This document shows, in pieces, positions 8,228 through 21,288 of a DNA stretch of 64,000 nt. Location: assembly GCF_002850605.1 (NCBI RefSeq), contig NZ_NXGB01000001.1, positions 1 through 64,000 of the forward strand, in the 5' to 3' direction. The DNA is from Pasteurella oralis (GTDB lineage: Bacteria; Pseudomonadota; Gammaproteobacteria; Enterobacterales; Pasteurellaceae). The notes beneath the pieces were generated by a model that saw only the letters and a program-made list of their open reading frames with translations, made no database searches and was not told where the DNA came from. The position numbers and the translations under genes are program-made. How positions within the stretch are numbered: position 1 is the first letter of the stretch; every line of letters starts with the position of its first letter.

Positions 8228-8968
8228 ATGAATGTGCTTAAACCTGATTGGTCAGTACCAAAAAATGTGCATGGATTTAGTACTTTAAGACAAGGCGGTG
8301 TGAGTCAGCCACCTTACGACAGTCTCAATTTAGGTACGCATGTTGGTGATGAGCAAAATTCGGTAAAAACTAACCGCACTTTACTGGTTGAAAAGTTACA
8401 GTTGCCGAAAATGCCTGTTTTTTTAGAGCAGATTCATAGCACAAAGGTAATCAAGTTACCTATAACCAATACTTCAAATCTTGCCGCAGATGCGGTTTAT
8501 ACTGACCAGCCAAATCAAGTCTGTCTTGTCATGACAGCTGATTGTTTACCTGTCTTGTTGACTTCTCAACAAGGTGATGAAGTAGCAGCAGTACATGCAG
8601 GATGGCGTGGTTTATGTGATGGTGTTTTAGAACAAACTGTAGCGCAATTTCGTTGTTCTCCGTCACAAATCATCGCGTGGCTTGGTCCCGCTATTGGTCC
8701 AACTAAATTTCAAGTTGGTCAAGACGTTGTCGAACGGTTTTGTGCACGAGAGCCGACAGCAGAACTTGCTTTCAAACCAGATCCTCAGGCACCAAATAAA
8801 TATTTAGCGGATTTATATTTATTAGCTACACAGCGTTTAAATAGGTTAGGTATAACGCAAATCAGCGGTGGTGAATATTGTACATTCACTGAACAGAATA
8901 AATTTTTCTCTTATCGTCGAGAACGGCAAACTGGTCGGATGGCGACATTGGTTTGGTTTACAGATTAG
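8228..8968 (+). CDS. pgeF: PgeF/YfiH, multicopper-like cytoplasmic purine/peptidoglycan-quality protein
   Basis: DUF152/YfiH family protein, 246 residues. E. coli PgeF prevents wrongly composed peptidoglycan precursors from accumulating, and family members show purine-nucleoside phosphorylase/deaminase activity. Metal-site residues are visible in MTADCLPVLL (Cys), AAVHAGWRGL (His) and an H near 71 in FLEQIHST. There is no signal peptide, so it is cytosolic. It is co-transcribed with rluD. In E. coli clpB follows; here clpB is 13 kb away and ligA follows instead, so the order has been rearranged. Confidence 0.88.
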   Translation: MNVLKPDWSVPKNVHGFSTLRQGGVSQPPYDSLNLGTHVGDEQNSVKTNRTLLVEKLQLPKMPVFLEQIHSTKVIKLPITNTSNLAADAVYTDQPNQVCLVMTADCLPVLLTSQQGDEVAAVHAGWRGLCDGVLEQTVAQFRCSPSQIIAWLGPAIGPTKFQVGQDVVERFCAREPTAELAFKPDPQAPNKYLADLYLLATQRLNRLGITQISGGEYCTFTEQNKFFSYRRERQTGRMATLVWFTD

Positions 8969-9047
8969 AAAAGACAGTTATTTTTAGATCTACTTGTCAT
9001 GATATTTATCCCTTAAATAGGCGTAAATAAAAAAATATTGTAGAATT

Positions 9048-11120
<2,073 letters not shown>

Positions 11121-11127
11121 GAGAAAA

Positions 11128-11165
11128 ATAAAACCGCTTAAATAACTGTTTAAGCGGTTTTTTTA
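11128..11165. terminator. Bidirectional terminator between ligA and nanA
   Basis: AAACCGCTTAAA / TTTAAGCGGTTT with T-runs on both strands. It serves ligA and the leftward nan operon. An extra inverted pair CGCACTT/AAGTGCG (11176-11201) containing an uptake signal lies between it and nanA. Confidence 0.88.
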
Positions 11166-11218
11166 TCAGTCATAACGCACTTGTCTGTATCAAAAAGTGC
11201 GGTCAGTTTTTGACAAAA

Positions 11219-12100
11219 TTAAGAAAGGAATTTAGCTTTTAATTCTTTTGCGAAAGCGACTTTCTCTGGCGTTAATTCTTTTGTCATTGGTTCACGGCAG
11301 TAGCCTGATTCAACACCATCCAGTTTTAATAATTCTTTGATAGTTAAATATAAACCGTTAGATAAGATACCTTCGATTAAATCGTTAGTCACATGTTGAA
11401 TTTCAAGCGCTTCTTGTAATTTACCTGCTTGCGTTAATTCAAAGATTTGACGTGCACGAACGCCGTTTACGTTGAATGTACTGCCGATTGCACCATCAAC
11501 ACCTAATGCTGCCGCAGGTAACATCATTTCGTCGAAACCAGCCCAGATTAAGTGATTTGGGTAAGCTTTTTTCAGGCGCTCTAATAAATAGAAGTCGCCC
11601 GCAGTGAATTTCACACCCAATACTTTAGGGTTTTTATAAAGTTCACCAAATTGCTCAACACCGATGTTGACGCCAGTTAAGAATGGAATTGAGTAAACGA
11701 TCATGTAGTTACCCGTTGCTTCAATAATACTGTCGTAGTAGTGTTTGATCTCTGAGAAACTGAATTTGTAGTAAAATGGTGTCACGGCAGATAAGCTGTC
11801 ATAACCTAATTCTGTTGCATATTTACCTAGTTCAATTGCTTCTTGTAAGTTAACACTACCTACTTGTGCAATTAAGGCGATTTGATCTTTTGCTTCATCT
11901 TTCGCAATACGGAAGATCTCTTTTTTCTCTTCCGTTGAAAGCATGAAGTTTTCACCTGTACTACCACCAACATAAAGACCATCGACTTTCATTTTGTCGA
12001 TATTATAACGAACGATTTCGCGTAAGCCTTTTTCGTTGATTGAACCATCAGCGTTGAAAGAAACTAACAATGCACTGAAGATACCTTTTAAGTTTTTCAT
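11219..12100 (-). CDS. nanA: NanA, N-acetylneuraminate lyase
   Basis: Class I aldolase that splits sialic acid into N-acetylmannosamine and pyruvate. The 293 residues form a TIM barrel with the carboxylate loop GGSTGEN (45-51), Tyr136 in VYSIPF and Schiff-base Lys164 in GVKFTAG, which matches known NanA enzymes. It is the last gene of the leftward nanE-nanK-nanQ-siaR-nanA unit, 20 bases after siaR. The start has GGAGTATCC upstream. Confidence 0.96.
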   Translation of the reverse strand: MKNLKGIFSALLVSFNADGSINEKGLREIVRYNIDKMKVDGLYVGGSTGENFMLSTEEKKEIFRIAKDEAKDQIALIAQVGSVNLQEAIELGKYATELGYDSLSAVTPFYYKFSFSEIKHYYDSIIEATGNYMIVYSIPFLTGVNIGVEQFGELYKNPKVLGVKFTAGDFYLLERLKKAYPNHLIWAGFDEMMLPAAALGVDGAIGSTFNVNGVRARQIFELTQAGKLQEALEIQHVTNDLIEGILSNGLYLTIKELLKLDGVESGYCREPMTKELTPEKVAFAKELKAKFLS

Positions 12101-12120
12101 TGGATACTCCTATAAATGTG

Positions 12121-12987
12121 TTATTTAACACGTTGTTCTAAAATGACATTAACTGTTTTTTGCTTCGTTTTAGTTGCTTTATCTTCAGTCGCTTGGACGA
12201 TTAAAGTGTAAATCAAATCTAAGACAAAAAGTTGAGCAATTTTTGTTCCCATTGAGTCACCTTGTAATTGCCCTTGACGATTGCCATTAATCAACACATG
12301 GTCAGCAGCGTGGGTAATTGGTGAACGTAGGTTATGTGTGATAGCGATGGTGGTCGCTTCATTTTTTTTCGCAATATTGAGTGCTTGAATTACTTCTTTA
12401 GAATAACCTGAGTGACTAATGCCAATAACGACATCGCCTTTTTGCATCAGTGCAGCTTGCATATACATAAAGTGGTTATTCGAAGTTGAATCCACTTGTA
12501 AGCCAATACGCATAAATTTATTTTTAGCATCTTCTGCTGTAATACCAGAGGAGCCAACACCAAATAAGAAAATACGTTTTGCTTTCATCATCAGGTTGAC
12601 AACAGTTTCTAATTCATTGAAATCTAATAAATTCACTGTTTCTGAGAGAACATTCGTGATGGTGCTTTGTAATTTAGCCGCAATACTTCTTGGATCATCT
12701 GAAGATGAAATATCGGTGTCGAGTAGAGAATGGTATTGCTTTTCTCTGGTTGCTAATTCAATTGCAAGCTCTAATTTAAAGTCAGTGAAGCCTCTGAAAC
12801 CGAGTGTACGGCAGAAACGAATAAATGTTGCTTCTCCGACGTCAAGATGTTTTGCAATATCAGAAAGAGAAGACTGACTGAGTAAATCAGGCGATGCAAG
12901 AATAGTTGCGGCAATTCTTTTTTCTGTTTTGGTGAGGCTATCGTGTAGCGCACCAATAGTATCTAAAATTTTTCCACTGATTAACAT
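12121..12987 (-). CDS. siaR: SiaR/NanR, RpiR-family regulator of sialic acid genes
   Basis: Transcription factor with an N-terminal RpiR helix-turn-helix (about 1-77; LSDIAKHLDVGEATFIRFCR) and a SIS sugar-phosphate-binding domain (about 125-255; IFLFGVGSSGITAEDAKNKF, GISHSGYSKEV). The H. influenzae orthologue represses nan and sia genes and responds to glucosamine-6-phosphate together with CRP. Here it lies inside the catabolic operon between nanQ and nanA, so it likely controls its own expression. 288 residues, typical. Confidence 0.92.
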   Translation of the reverse strand: MLISGKILDTIGALHDSLTKTEKRIAATILASPDLLSQSSLSDIAKHLDVGEATFIRFCRTLGFRGFTDFKLELAIELATREKQYHSLLDTDISSSDDPRSIAAKLQSTITNVLSETVNLLDFNELETVVNLMMKAKRIFLFGVGSSGITAEDAKNKFMRIGLQVDSTSNNHFMYMQAALMQKGDVVIGISHSGYSKEVIQALNIAKKNEATTIAITHNLRSPITHAADHVLINGNRQGQLQGDSMGTKIAQLFVLDLIYTLIVQATEDKATKTKQKTVNVILEQRVK

Positions 12988-13014
12988 AGAGGCTCCTTAA
13001 AAGTACGGTCAAAA

Positions 13015-13491
<477 letters not shown>

Positions 13492-14385
13492 CTATTTCAA
13501 ACTGATACCTTGTTGTAGACAATCTGCTACCCACCAAGCGGCGCCAATCAAACCAGCGTCTTGTCCATAACGAGCTTGCTCTACTGTACAATGATAAAAA
13601 TGTGGCATTTCGTGTAAATATTGCTGTACTAAAGGTAGATAACCTTCAGCTAATCCAACACTGCCACCGACGACCACTTTTTGCACATCTAAACCAATGA
13701 CTAAATCTGCAATTAAATGCGAGATAGCTTTGGCTGAACGTTGAATAAGTGCGGTCGCTTTTTCATCATTTTTTCTAAATAACTCAAATGCTTCTTTAGG
13801 TGTGCAAGGCGGATTCCATTGACTAGATACTGCTTCAATTGCACGCCCAGCTGCAACGGCTTCTACACAGCCTACACGACCACAACCACAGACTGGACCA
13901 TTCGGATCTGCTAAGGTGTGACCAATATGACCTGCGACACCGTTAGGCTCAGTGAGCAAATGACGCTCTAAAATGATACCGCCACCGACGCCCGTTGAAA
14001 CAGTGATAAAGACGAAATTTTGTACAGTATTTTTATCTTCGTCTTTGTACTCTGCACAAGCTGCGGCTTGCACATCGTTGAGTAAACCAATAGGTTTATC
14101 GGTATGACGTGCAATACTTTGTTTTAGTGGAAATTCAGCTAATCCCCCTAAATTCTTTGGATTCAGTGCGGTTAAGATACCATTATTAATAATGCCTGTT
14201 GAAGCGACTGCAACATAATCAAATTGCCCCGCATATTGAGTTAAAATCTGTGCTAAGGTATCGTGCATTGCATTTGCTGCATCCGCTTGTGGGGTAGAGA
14301 TTTGCTGGCGTTGCTCGATTTTGCCGTCAATGACAATGGCTGAAGCAATTTTTGTGCCACCAATATCTAATGCTAAACAACGCAT
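13492..14385 (-). CDS. nanK: NanK, N-acetylmannosamine kinase (ROK family)
   Basis: Phosphorylates ManNAc to ManNAc-6-P. The 297 residues have the ATP-binding DIGGTK at 7-12, catalytic Asp104 in LLNDVQ, and the ROK zinc site with His156 and Cys166/168/173 in CGCGRVGC. It is preceded by nanE (gap about 25 bases) and followed by nanQ. An uptake signal lies inside near 13748. Confidence 0.95.
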   Translation of the reverse strand: MRCLALDIGGTKIASAIVIDGKIEQRQQISTPQADAANAMHDTLAQILTQYAGQFDYVAVASTGIINNGILTALNPKNLGGLAEFPLKQSIARHTDKPIGLLNDVQAAACAEYKDEDKNTVQNFVFITVSTGVGGGIILERHLLTEPNGVAGHIGHTLADPNGPVCGCGRVGCVEAVAAGRAIEAVSSQWNPPCTPKEAFELFRKNDEKATALIQRSAKAISHLIADLVIGLDVQKVVVGGSVGLAEGYLPLVQQYLHEMPHFYHCTVEQARYGQDAGLIGAAWWVADCLQQGISLK

Positions 14386-14410
14386 AATTTCTCCTTTCTA
14401 CTCAAATCGA

Positions 14411-15097
14411 TTATTTGGCTGATTTCACTGCATCAGCAAACCAGCTGACAATATGTTCTAAGCGAGTTAATGCAGATCCTACAGTGACAGAGTATGCACC
14501 AATTTCAATCGCTACTTTAGCTAATTCAGGTGTATTGTAGCGACCTTCTGCCATGACACGACAGCCAGCCGCATTTAAATCTTTAACAAGCTGATAATCT
14601 GGTTCGGCGGGTACTTCACCGCCAGTATAACCAGACATTGTACTACCAATGATTTCTACCCCTAGGTTTTGGCAGTACATTCCTTCTTCGAAATTAGAAC
14701 AATCTGCCATCGCTAAGCAGCCTAATTCTTTAATTCGTTTTACAATAGCTTCACGTGTTGTTGGACGGATACGGTCAGTTCCATCAAAAGCAATAATATC
14801 TGCACCTGCCGCAGCTAAATCATCGATATCTTGTAAAAATGGGCTGATACGCACAGGGCTATCATCAAGATCACGCTTGACAATACCAATGATAGGAACA
14901 TTAACAACTTGACGAGTTGCTTTGAGATTTTCAATACCCTCGATACGTAAACCAGCGGCACCGCCAATCACAGAGGCTTGTGCCATAGCAGCAACAATTT
15001 CAGGTGAGTCCATTGGGCCATCATCGACAGGTTGGCAAGAGGCAATTAATCCATATTTGATTTGTTCTAAAATTTGTTGATGTGATAATTTTGACAT
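14411..15097 (-). CDS. nanE: NanE, N-acetylmannosamine-6-phosphate 2-epimerase
   Basis: Converts ManNAc-6-P to GlcNAc-6-P, which enters the amino-sugar route. The 228 residues form a TIM barrel with [20 protein letters not shown] (catalytic Lys region), [20 protein letters not shown] and [10 protein letters not shown] (catalytic Glu region). It is the first gene of the catabolic operon. Its promoter must lie in the 182 bases before the SGNH gene, where a strong CRP-S-like palindrome is found. RBS GGAG sits before the ATG. Confidence 0.95.
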   Translation of the reverse strand: MSKLSHQQILEQIKYGLIASCQPVDDGPMDSPEIVAAMAQASVIGGAAGLRIEGIENLKATRQVVNVPIIGIVKRDLDDSPVRISPFLQDIDDLAAAGADIIAFDGTDRIRPTTREAIVKRIKELGCLAMADCSNFEEGMYCQNLGVEIIGSTMSGYTGGEVPAEPDYQLVKDLNAAGCRVMAEGRYNTPELAKVAIEIGAYSVTVGSALTRLEHIVSWFADAVKSAK

Positions 15098-15192
15098 GTT
15101 AACTCCAGTCTAATTTCGTCAAAAGAAGATTGACTCCAATTTGTATAGATTAATCTTAGAATAAAAAAATAACAACTAAAATAATGAAAATT

Positions 15193-15208
15193 TGCGATCT
15201 CTGTCGCA
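15193..15208 (-). promoter_or_regulatory. CRP site of CRP-S type upstream of nanE
   Basis: TGCGATCTCTGTCGCA reads TGCGA-N6-TCGCA, perfect in both half-sites. In Pasteurellaceae, sites with C at position 6 (TGCGA rather than TGTGA) are the CRP-S class that needs the co-activator Sxy/TfoX. It is centred about 103 bases before the nanE start codon. A possible -10 TATTCT lies at 15163-15158 on the minus strand, which would place the site near -50. Function is inferred. Confidence 0.6.
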
Positions 15209-15279
15209 TATTTACACACAAGTATTTTGTGGGTTATTTAAGTACTTATTTCTTCAATTTAAGACATCTTTTTTTAAGT

Positions 15280-15879
15280 TTATTGTTGTAAATATTTTTC
15301 GAGTAATTCAGTCAGTACTTGATAGCCTTTTTGATTAAAATGCAAGCCATCTGTGCATAAAGTGAGATCTAATTTATGCTCACTATTACGAAATGCTTGC
15401 TGTGTTTCGATATAAGTAACATTTGCAGGACAATGTGCTTTTAAGTAAGCATTTAGCTTATTGATTTGAGCATTAGTGACAGTAGCAATATTATTCACTG
15501 GCGTGGCTTCTAATAGATAGTAGTGTGAATGTGGGGCAATGAGATATAAATGAGCAAGAATTTGATTTAGCCACTCCATCACTTTAGCAGGTGAGTAATC
15601 TTTTTCTTTACAAATATCGTTGACACCCAAGAAGAGGAAGACATGCTTGCCTAAATGTGCGATATGTTTAGCTTTAACAATCACATCGAGGTACTGTCGC
15701 GCACTCACGCCTGAAATGCCTAAATTTGCGACTGTTTGATTAGCTAATGTCGGTGTGCCCGTAGGTAAATCACCCCACATATCAAATAATGAGTGACCAA
15801 TTAAACTGATATCCGCTTGTTTTGTAAATTCGCTCGCTTTTGTTTGATAGCGCTGAAAAATATCTTGATCACTTAACAT
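15280..15879 (-). CDS. SGNH/GDSL hydrolase in the sialic acid locus; candidate sialate O-acetylesterase
   Basis: SGNH-fold esterase of 199 residues from the ATG at 15879, which has AGGTAG upstream; a TTG 11 codons earlier is a weaker alternative. Catalytic blocks are complete: Ser30 in GHSLFDMW, Gly54 in NLGISG, Asn87 in LGVNDI, and Asp177/His180 in DGLH. No signal peptide, so it is cytosolic. It stands alone between the divergent siaP promoter and nanE, on the catabolic strand. By position it may deacetylate O-acetylated sialic acid after uptake, but substrate is unknown and a lysophospholipase-like or other ester target is possible. Confidence 0.8.
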   Translation of the reverse strand: MLSDQDIFQRYQTKASEFTKQADISLIGHSLFDMWGDLPTGTPTLANQTVANLGISGVSARQYLDVIVKAKHIAHLGKHVFLFLGVNDICKEKDYSPAKVMEWLNQILAHLYLIAPHSHYYLLEATPVNNIATVTNAQINKLNAYLKAHCPANVTYIETQQAFRNSEHKLDLTLCTDGLHFNQKGYQVLTELLEKYLQQ

Positions 15880-15896
15880 GGCTCTACTACCTATTT

Positions 15897-16074
15897 TGAA
15901 ATAAAACTCCAAACATTATATAAAACACAATTTTTTGGTAAACATTTTACTCAGTTTTAGTCATGGGAAATGTTCAATTTTGTGACGTACCTATCATTTA
16001 TGAAATAAAACTTCATTTTCTATATAAAAAATAGTTTTTTCACTTTAGAATGCAAACGTGTGAAATTTATTTCA
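15897..16074. promoter_or_regulatory. Divergent control region of the SGNH gene and siaP, with candidate SiaR and CRP sites
   Basis: The motif TGAAATAAAAC occurs twice (15897-15907 and 16001-16011), the second as an inverted repeat ATGAA...TTCAT at 16000-16016. A related near-palindrome TGAAATTTATTTCA is at 16061-16074. These are candidate SiaR operators. TGTGACGTACCTATCA at 15981-15996 is a partial CRP site (one good half). The siaP RBS AGAGGAG is at 16108-16114. Binding is inferred from repetition and position. Confidence 0.45.
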
Positions 16075-16086
16075 TCGTCACTTTAA

Positions 16087-17106
<1,020 letters not shown>

Positions 17107-17114
17107 ATGTGAGT

Positions 17115-17150
17115 AACCTTATCCCTGTGCCTTAAGGGATAAGGTTCATT
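17115..17150 (+). terminator. Intercistronic hairpin (attenuator) between siaP and siaT
   Basis: AACCTTATCCCT (17115-17126) pairs perfectly with AGGGATAAGGTT (17135-17146), followed by CATTTTTATT. The strong stem with a T-rich tail inside an operon suggests partial termination or 3'-end protection, so more SiaP than SiaT is made. Confidence 0.75.
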
Positions 17151-17173
17151 TTTATTGGGTTGTTGAGGTATCT

Positions 17174-19057
17174 ATGAAAATAATAAATAAATTAGAAGAA
17201 TGGATTGGTGGCGTAATGTTCATCGGAATCTTTTTGATTCTGTTGGCACAAATCGTTGCTCGTCAAATTTTTCATTCCCCGTTTATTTGGAGTGAAGAAC
17301 TCGCAAGATTGCTATTTATCTATGTCGGCTTATTGGGTATCAGTATGGGTATTCGTAGCCAACAACACGTTTATATTGATTTTTTAACCAATTTTATGCC
17401 TGAAAAAGTGAGAAGAATCACAAACTCTTTTGTACAAATTCTCATTTTTATTTCAATCATTATTTTCATTCATTTAGGCTTTAAAGTTTGGTTTGATTCC
17501 AGTTTTAAAATGGAAGCGTTAACCGCTTTCGTTTCTGATTTGATCGGCAGAGAGACGATTGTTTATGAAAAATGGATGTATGCTGCGTTGCCATTTATTT
17601 CTTGTTTAATGTTATTCCGCTTTTTCCAAGCACAAGTTGAAAACTATAGAAATAAATTAAGTTATATTCCTGTCATTGTATTTGTCATCAGTGCGATCAT
17701 TATTTTTACTATTTTATTTATTGAGCCAGATTGGTATAAAGTACTACGCATTTCTAATTATGTGAAATTCGGTAGTGATGCCGTTTATATCACTTTGGTA
17801 GTTTGGCTTATCATTATGTTTGTAGGTACGCCAGTAGGTTGGTCATTATTTATTGCAACCTTGCTTTATTTTGCGATGACACGCTGGAATATTGTTAACT
17901 CTGCTTCAACAAAACTAACGGACAGTTTAAATAGCTTCCCATTATTAAGTGTACCGTTCTTTATTTTGACTGGTATTTTAATGAATACAGGTGGAATCAC
18001 AGAGCGTATTTTTGATTTTGCACGTGCATTACTCGGTCATTATCGTGGCGGTATGGGACATGTTAATATCGGTGCCAGTTTAATTTTCTCTGGCATGTCA
18101 GGGTCAGCGTTAGCCGATGCGGGTGGCTTAGGTCAATTAGAAATTAAAGCAATGCGTGATGCTGGATATGATGACGATATTTGTGGTGGTATTACTGCTG
18201 CCTCTTGTATTATTGGTCCACTTGTTCCACCAAGTATTGCGATGATTATCTATGGTGTTATTGCGAACCAATCAATTGCTAAATTATTCATTGCAGGCTT
18301 TGTGCCGGGTGTGTTAGTGACGATTGCGTTGATGACCATGAACTACTATGTGGCTAAGAAACGTGGTTATCCGAGAACACCAAAAGCGACTTTAGAACAA
18401 CGTTGTCAAGCATTTAAGAAAGCAATTTGGGCAGTGTTAACACCGTTACTCATTATCGGTGGTATCTTCTCAGGTTTATTTACTCCAACTGAAGCTGCGG
18501 TAATTGCTGCCTTCTATTCAATCATCATTGGTATGTTTGTCTATAAAGAGTTAAACCTCAAAATGCTATTTAAAAGCTGTGTGGAAGCAATGGCAATTAC
18601 AGGGGTAACTGCACTTATGGTGATGACTGTCACTTTCTTTGGTGACATGATTGCACGTGAACAAGTTGCAATGAAGATCGCAGAAGTTTTTGTGGCAGTG
18701 GCAAATTCACCAACAACCGTGTTAGTAATGATCAACCTATTACTCTTATTCTTAGGTATGTTCATTGATGCATTAGCATTGCAATTCTTAGTACTACCAA
18801 TGTTGATCCCAATTGCAGTTCATTTTGGTATTGATTTAATCTTCTTTGGTGTAATGACTACATTGAATATGATGATTGGTATTTTAACTCCACCAATGGG
18901 GATGGCGTTATTCGTGGTTGCTCGTGTAGGTAATATGCCAGTCAGTACTGTGGCGAAGGGGGTTCTGCCATTCTTAGTGCCAATTTTTGTCACACTAATA
19001 TTGATTACTATTTTCCCACAAATTATCACCTTTATACCAAATCTTCTGATGCCTTAA
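17174..19057 (+). CDS. siaT: SiaT, fused SiaQM membrane subunit of sialic acid TRAP transporter
   Basis: Sodium-driven import of sialic acid together with SiaP. The 627 residues are a fusion. Residues 1-160 are the small DctQ-like part with four membrane helices ([19 protein letters not shown] motif). A linking helix around 165-185 follows, then the large DctM-like part with many helices and family motifs such as [18 protein letters not shown] and [14 protein letters not shown]. The QM fusion also occurs in H. influenzae. It starts 68 bases after siaP. Confidence 0.95.
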   Translation: MKIINKLEEWIGGVMFIGIFLILLAQIVARQIFHSPFIWSEELARLLFIYVGLLGISMGIRSQQHVYIDFLTNFMPEKVRRITNSFVQILIFISIIIFIHLGFKVWFDSSFKMEALTAFVSDLIGRETIVYEKWMYAALPFISCLMLFRFFQAQVENYRNKLSYIPVIVFVISAIIIFTILFIEPDWYKVLRISNYVKFGSDAVYITLVVWLIIMFVGTPVGWSLFIATLLYFAMTRWNIVNSASTKLTDSLNSFPLLSVPFFILTGILMNTGGITERIFDFARALLGHYRGGMGHVNIGASLIFSGMSGSALADAGGLGQLEIKAMRDAGYDDDICGGITAASCIIGPLVPPSIAMIIYGVIANQSIAKLFIAGFVPGVLVTIALMTMNYYVAKKRGYPRTPKATLEQRCQAFKKAIWAVLTPLLIIGGIFSGLFTPTEAAVIAAFYSIIIGMFVYKELNLKMLFKSCVEAMAITGVTALMVMTVTFFGDMIAREQVAMKIAEVFVAVANSPTTVLVMINLLLLFLGMFIDALALQFLVLPMLIPIAVHFGIDLIFFGVMTTLNMMIGILTPPMGMALFVVARVGNMPVSTVAKGVLPFLVPIFVTLILITIFPQIITFIPNLLMP

Positions 19058-19078
19058 TGGCTTGAAGAAATGGAATTC

Positions 19079-19104
19079 AAAGCCAGTCAAATTTGGCTGG
19101 CTTT
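19079..19104 (+). terminator. Hairpin after siaT
   Basis: AAAGCCAG (19079-19086) pairs with CTGGCTTT (19097-19104). The T-run is short (TTTAACTT). It may partly separate siaT from nanM. Confidence 0.55.
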
Positions 19105-19181
19105 AACTTAAAAACTTGCCATTCAATGTTGTATCTGAATAGGTATTCATTCTTACTAACCTAACTAATTGAGGTAATAAA

Positions 19182-20324
19182 ATGAAATTTACAAAAACAG
19201 CTTTATTTGCAGCTCTAGCAGCGACTGCTTTCGCCGCACAGGCAGGACAATACCCAGATTTACCAGAAGGAATCAAAGCGGGGGCGGGTGCATTAGTTGG
19301 TGATACTGTTTATGTTGGTTTAGGTGGCACTGGCACAACTAAATTCTATTCATTAAATCTTAAAGATCCAAAAGAATGGAAGGAAATTGCTGAATTCCCA
19401 GGCGGTAAACGTAATCAACCAGTTGCTGCAGGTGTAAATGGTAAACTTTATGTATTTGGTGGCTTCCAAGATACTGATGTTGCAAAAAATCAAATCATTA
19501 ATGATGCTTATGAGTACAACCCAGCAGATAACACTTGGATGAAATTACCAACTCGTTCACCACGTTCAACCTCAGTTGGTGCAAGTGTTGCAGCAGATGG
19601 TAGCAAAATTTATTTCGTTGGTGGGGTAAACCATGAAATTTGGAATGGTTTATTCCAAGATGTAAAAGCAGCAGGTGGCGATAAAGAGAAAGAAAAAGCA
19701 ATTTTTGATCCTTATTTCAATTTACGTGCACAAGACTTTTTCTTTTCACCAGAAATCATCAGTTATGAGCCAGCAAACAATGTATGGCGTAATGAAGGTT
19801 ATTTCCCATATTCAGGTCGTGCAGGTGCAGCAGTTGCAATTAAAGAGGGTAAATTGTTAGTTGTTAATGGTGAAGTGAAAGCAGGTTTACGTTCACCAGG
19901 TAGCGCAATTGGAACAATTGGCAAAGATGGCGTCACTTGGAAAAAACTCGGTGATTTACCAGCACCAAAAGGTTATGACAAACAAGATGGTATCGCTGGT
20001 GGTATGGGTGGATATACTCATGGTCACTATATTGTGACTGGTGGTGCAAACTTCCCAGGTGCACTTGCAAACTATGAAAAAGGTATCATGGATGCACACC
20101 GCACAGGCGGCTTGAAGAAAACTTACCACAAAGATGTGTATGCATTGGATGCGAAAAGCGGTAACTGGAAAATTGTAGGTGAGCTTCCAGCTAACATTGG
20201 TTATGGTCTAGCGGTTTCTTACAATAACAAAGTATTATTAATCGGTGGTGAGACTGATGGTGGTAAACCATTAACTTCAGTTCAAACAATGAGCTTCGAT
20301 GGTAAAAAATTAACTGTAGAATAA
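19182..20324 (+). CDS. nanM: NanM, periplasmic N-acetylneuraminate epimerase (kelch)
   Basis: Mutarotase that turns released alpha-sialic acid into the beta anomer used by the transporter. 380 residues, signal peptide ending AFAAQA (about 1-21), then a kelch propeller with repeated pairs such as [21 protein letters not shown] and [15 protein letters not shown] and GGET loops match E. coli NanM. RBS GAGG before ATG. Third gene of the siaP unit, 124 bases after siaT, possibly with its own promoter. NanM (outside) and NanQ (inside) make anomer conversion available on both sides of the membrane. Confidence 0.92.
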   Translation: MKFTKTALFAALAATAFAAQAGQYPDLPEGIKAGAGALVGDTVYVGLGGTGTTKFYSLNLKDPKEWKEIAEFPGGKRNQPVAAGVNGKLYVFGGFQDTDVAKNQIINDAYEYNPADNTWMKLPTRSPRSTSVGASVAADGSKIYFVGGVNHEIWNGLFQDVKAAGGDKEKEKAIFDPYFNLRAQDFFFSPEIISYEPANNVWRNEGYFPYSGRAGAAVAIKEGKLLVVNGEVKAGLRSPGSAIGTIGKDGVTWKKLGDLPAPKGYDKQDGIAGGMGGYTHGHYIVTGGANFPGALANYEKGIMDAHRTGGLKKTYHKDVYALDAKSGNWKIVGELPANIGYGLAVSYNNKVLLIGGETDGGKPLTSVQTMSFDGKKLTVE

Positions 20325-20361
20325 TTGCCGAACTGATAGTAGGATTAATATTTCAATGTAG

Positions 20362-20387
20362 AGGCAAACCAGTAGGTTTGCCTTTTT
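20362..20387 (+). terminator. Rho-independent terminator after nanM
   Basis: AGGCAAACC and GGTTTGCCT with a four-base loop, followed by TTTTTC. Confidence 0.9.
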
Positions 20388-20444
20388 CATGCGATTGAGT
20401 TATTAGTTTCCTGAGAATAGATCGCCTGAAAGGATACGTTAATT

Positions 20445-20475
20445 AAAATAAAAAAAGGTAGACATGATGTCTACC
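20445..20475 (-). terminator. Terminator of the ccdA-like gene
   Basis: GGTAGACA-TGA-TGTCTACC at 20457-20475; on the minus strand it is followed by TTTTTTTATTTT. An uptake signal lies between it and the gene end (near 20522). Confidence 0.85.
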
Positions 20476-20544
20476 CTGATTTTGCATTAGTAGGAAGTAT
20501 TTATGTGAAATTTTGCATTTTCGACCGCACTTTGAACCTCTAAT

Positions 20545-21273
20545 TTAGAAGCGGGTAGTTAAGTCAGTTAACCAAGCTGGGCTTAATTCGACTAACCAAA
20601 TTTCAATTTGTTTATCAAATCCTGTTAACACTAGTAAACCAACCGCCAGTAAACTCCAGCCCATGATTTTACGCCCTTTCTGTCCTGCATCAGCCAGTTT
20701 TTCGCGTTTTTCACGGAAAAATTGACGTGAAAGTAAGCCAATCGCAATTAATGGAATGACAGCACCTAAACTAAAAATCACCATGACTAAAGCGACGCTA
20801 GCAAGTGCTTCTCCTTGACTGGCAAGTGCAATTGCCGCACCTAAAGTTGGACCAATACAAGGTGCCCAAACAATGCCTAACAATAAACCAACTAGAAATT
20901 GCCCAGTGGCAGATTCTGGATTAAAACCACTTAACCAAGCTTCACCACGACCACTTAAAGCGGAAGTATAACGACTAAAAATAGCTTGTAAGCGACTGCT
21001 GAGTAACCAAAGCGCAACCAACAACATTAATATTGCCGCACCGTAGCGTAAATATTCACTATTTAAACCCAGTGCCAATCCGATAGAGGCAATAACTGTA
21101 CCAACAAGCGTGAAAGAAATTGCCATCCCAAACGCAAGAGTAAATAAACCAATTTTACGTTTTGCCATTGCTGAGGAGGCGACAATCGGCAAAATAGGCA
21201 AAACGCAAGGTGAAAGTGTCGTTAATAATCCTGCCAATAAACTGAGTGCTAATACTGTTAAGCTAATATCCAT
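20545..21273 (-). CDS. CcdA/DsbD-type membrane thiol-electron transporter
   Basis: Integral protein of 242 residues with about six membrane helices, moving reducing power from cytoplasmic thioredoxin to the periplasm. The two redox cysteines are visible in LSPCVLPILP (near 23) and VWAPCIGPTLGAA (near 138). It lacks the extra domains of full DsbD. The start is 16 bases downstream of a periplasmic thioredoxin-like gene, its likely partner. In H. influenzae a similar pair lies by the MsrAB methionine sulfoxide reductase gene; no msr gene is seen here, so the final target is open. Confidence 0.85.
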   Translation of the reverse strand: MDISLTVLALSLLAGLLTTLSPCVLPILPIVASSAMAKRKIGLFTLAFGMAISFTLVGTVIASIGLALGLNSEYLRYGAAILMLLVALWLLSSRLQAIFSRYTSALSGRGEAWLSGFNPESATGQFLVGLLLGIVWAPCIGPTLGAAIALASQGEALASVALVMVIFSLGAVIPLIAIGLLSRQFFREKREKLADAGQKGRKIMGWSLLAVGLLVLTGFDKQIEIWLVELSPAWLTDLTTRF

Positions 21274-21288
21274 ATAAGCGACTCCAAG

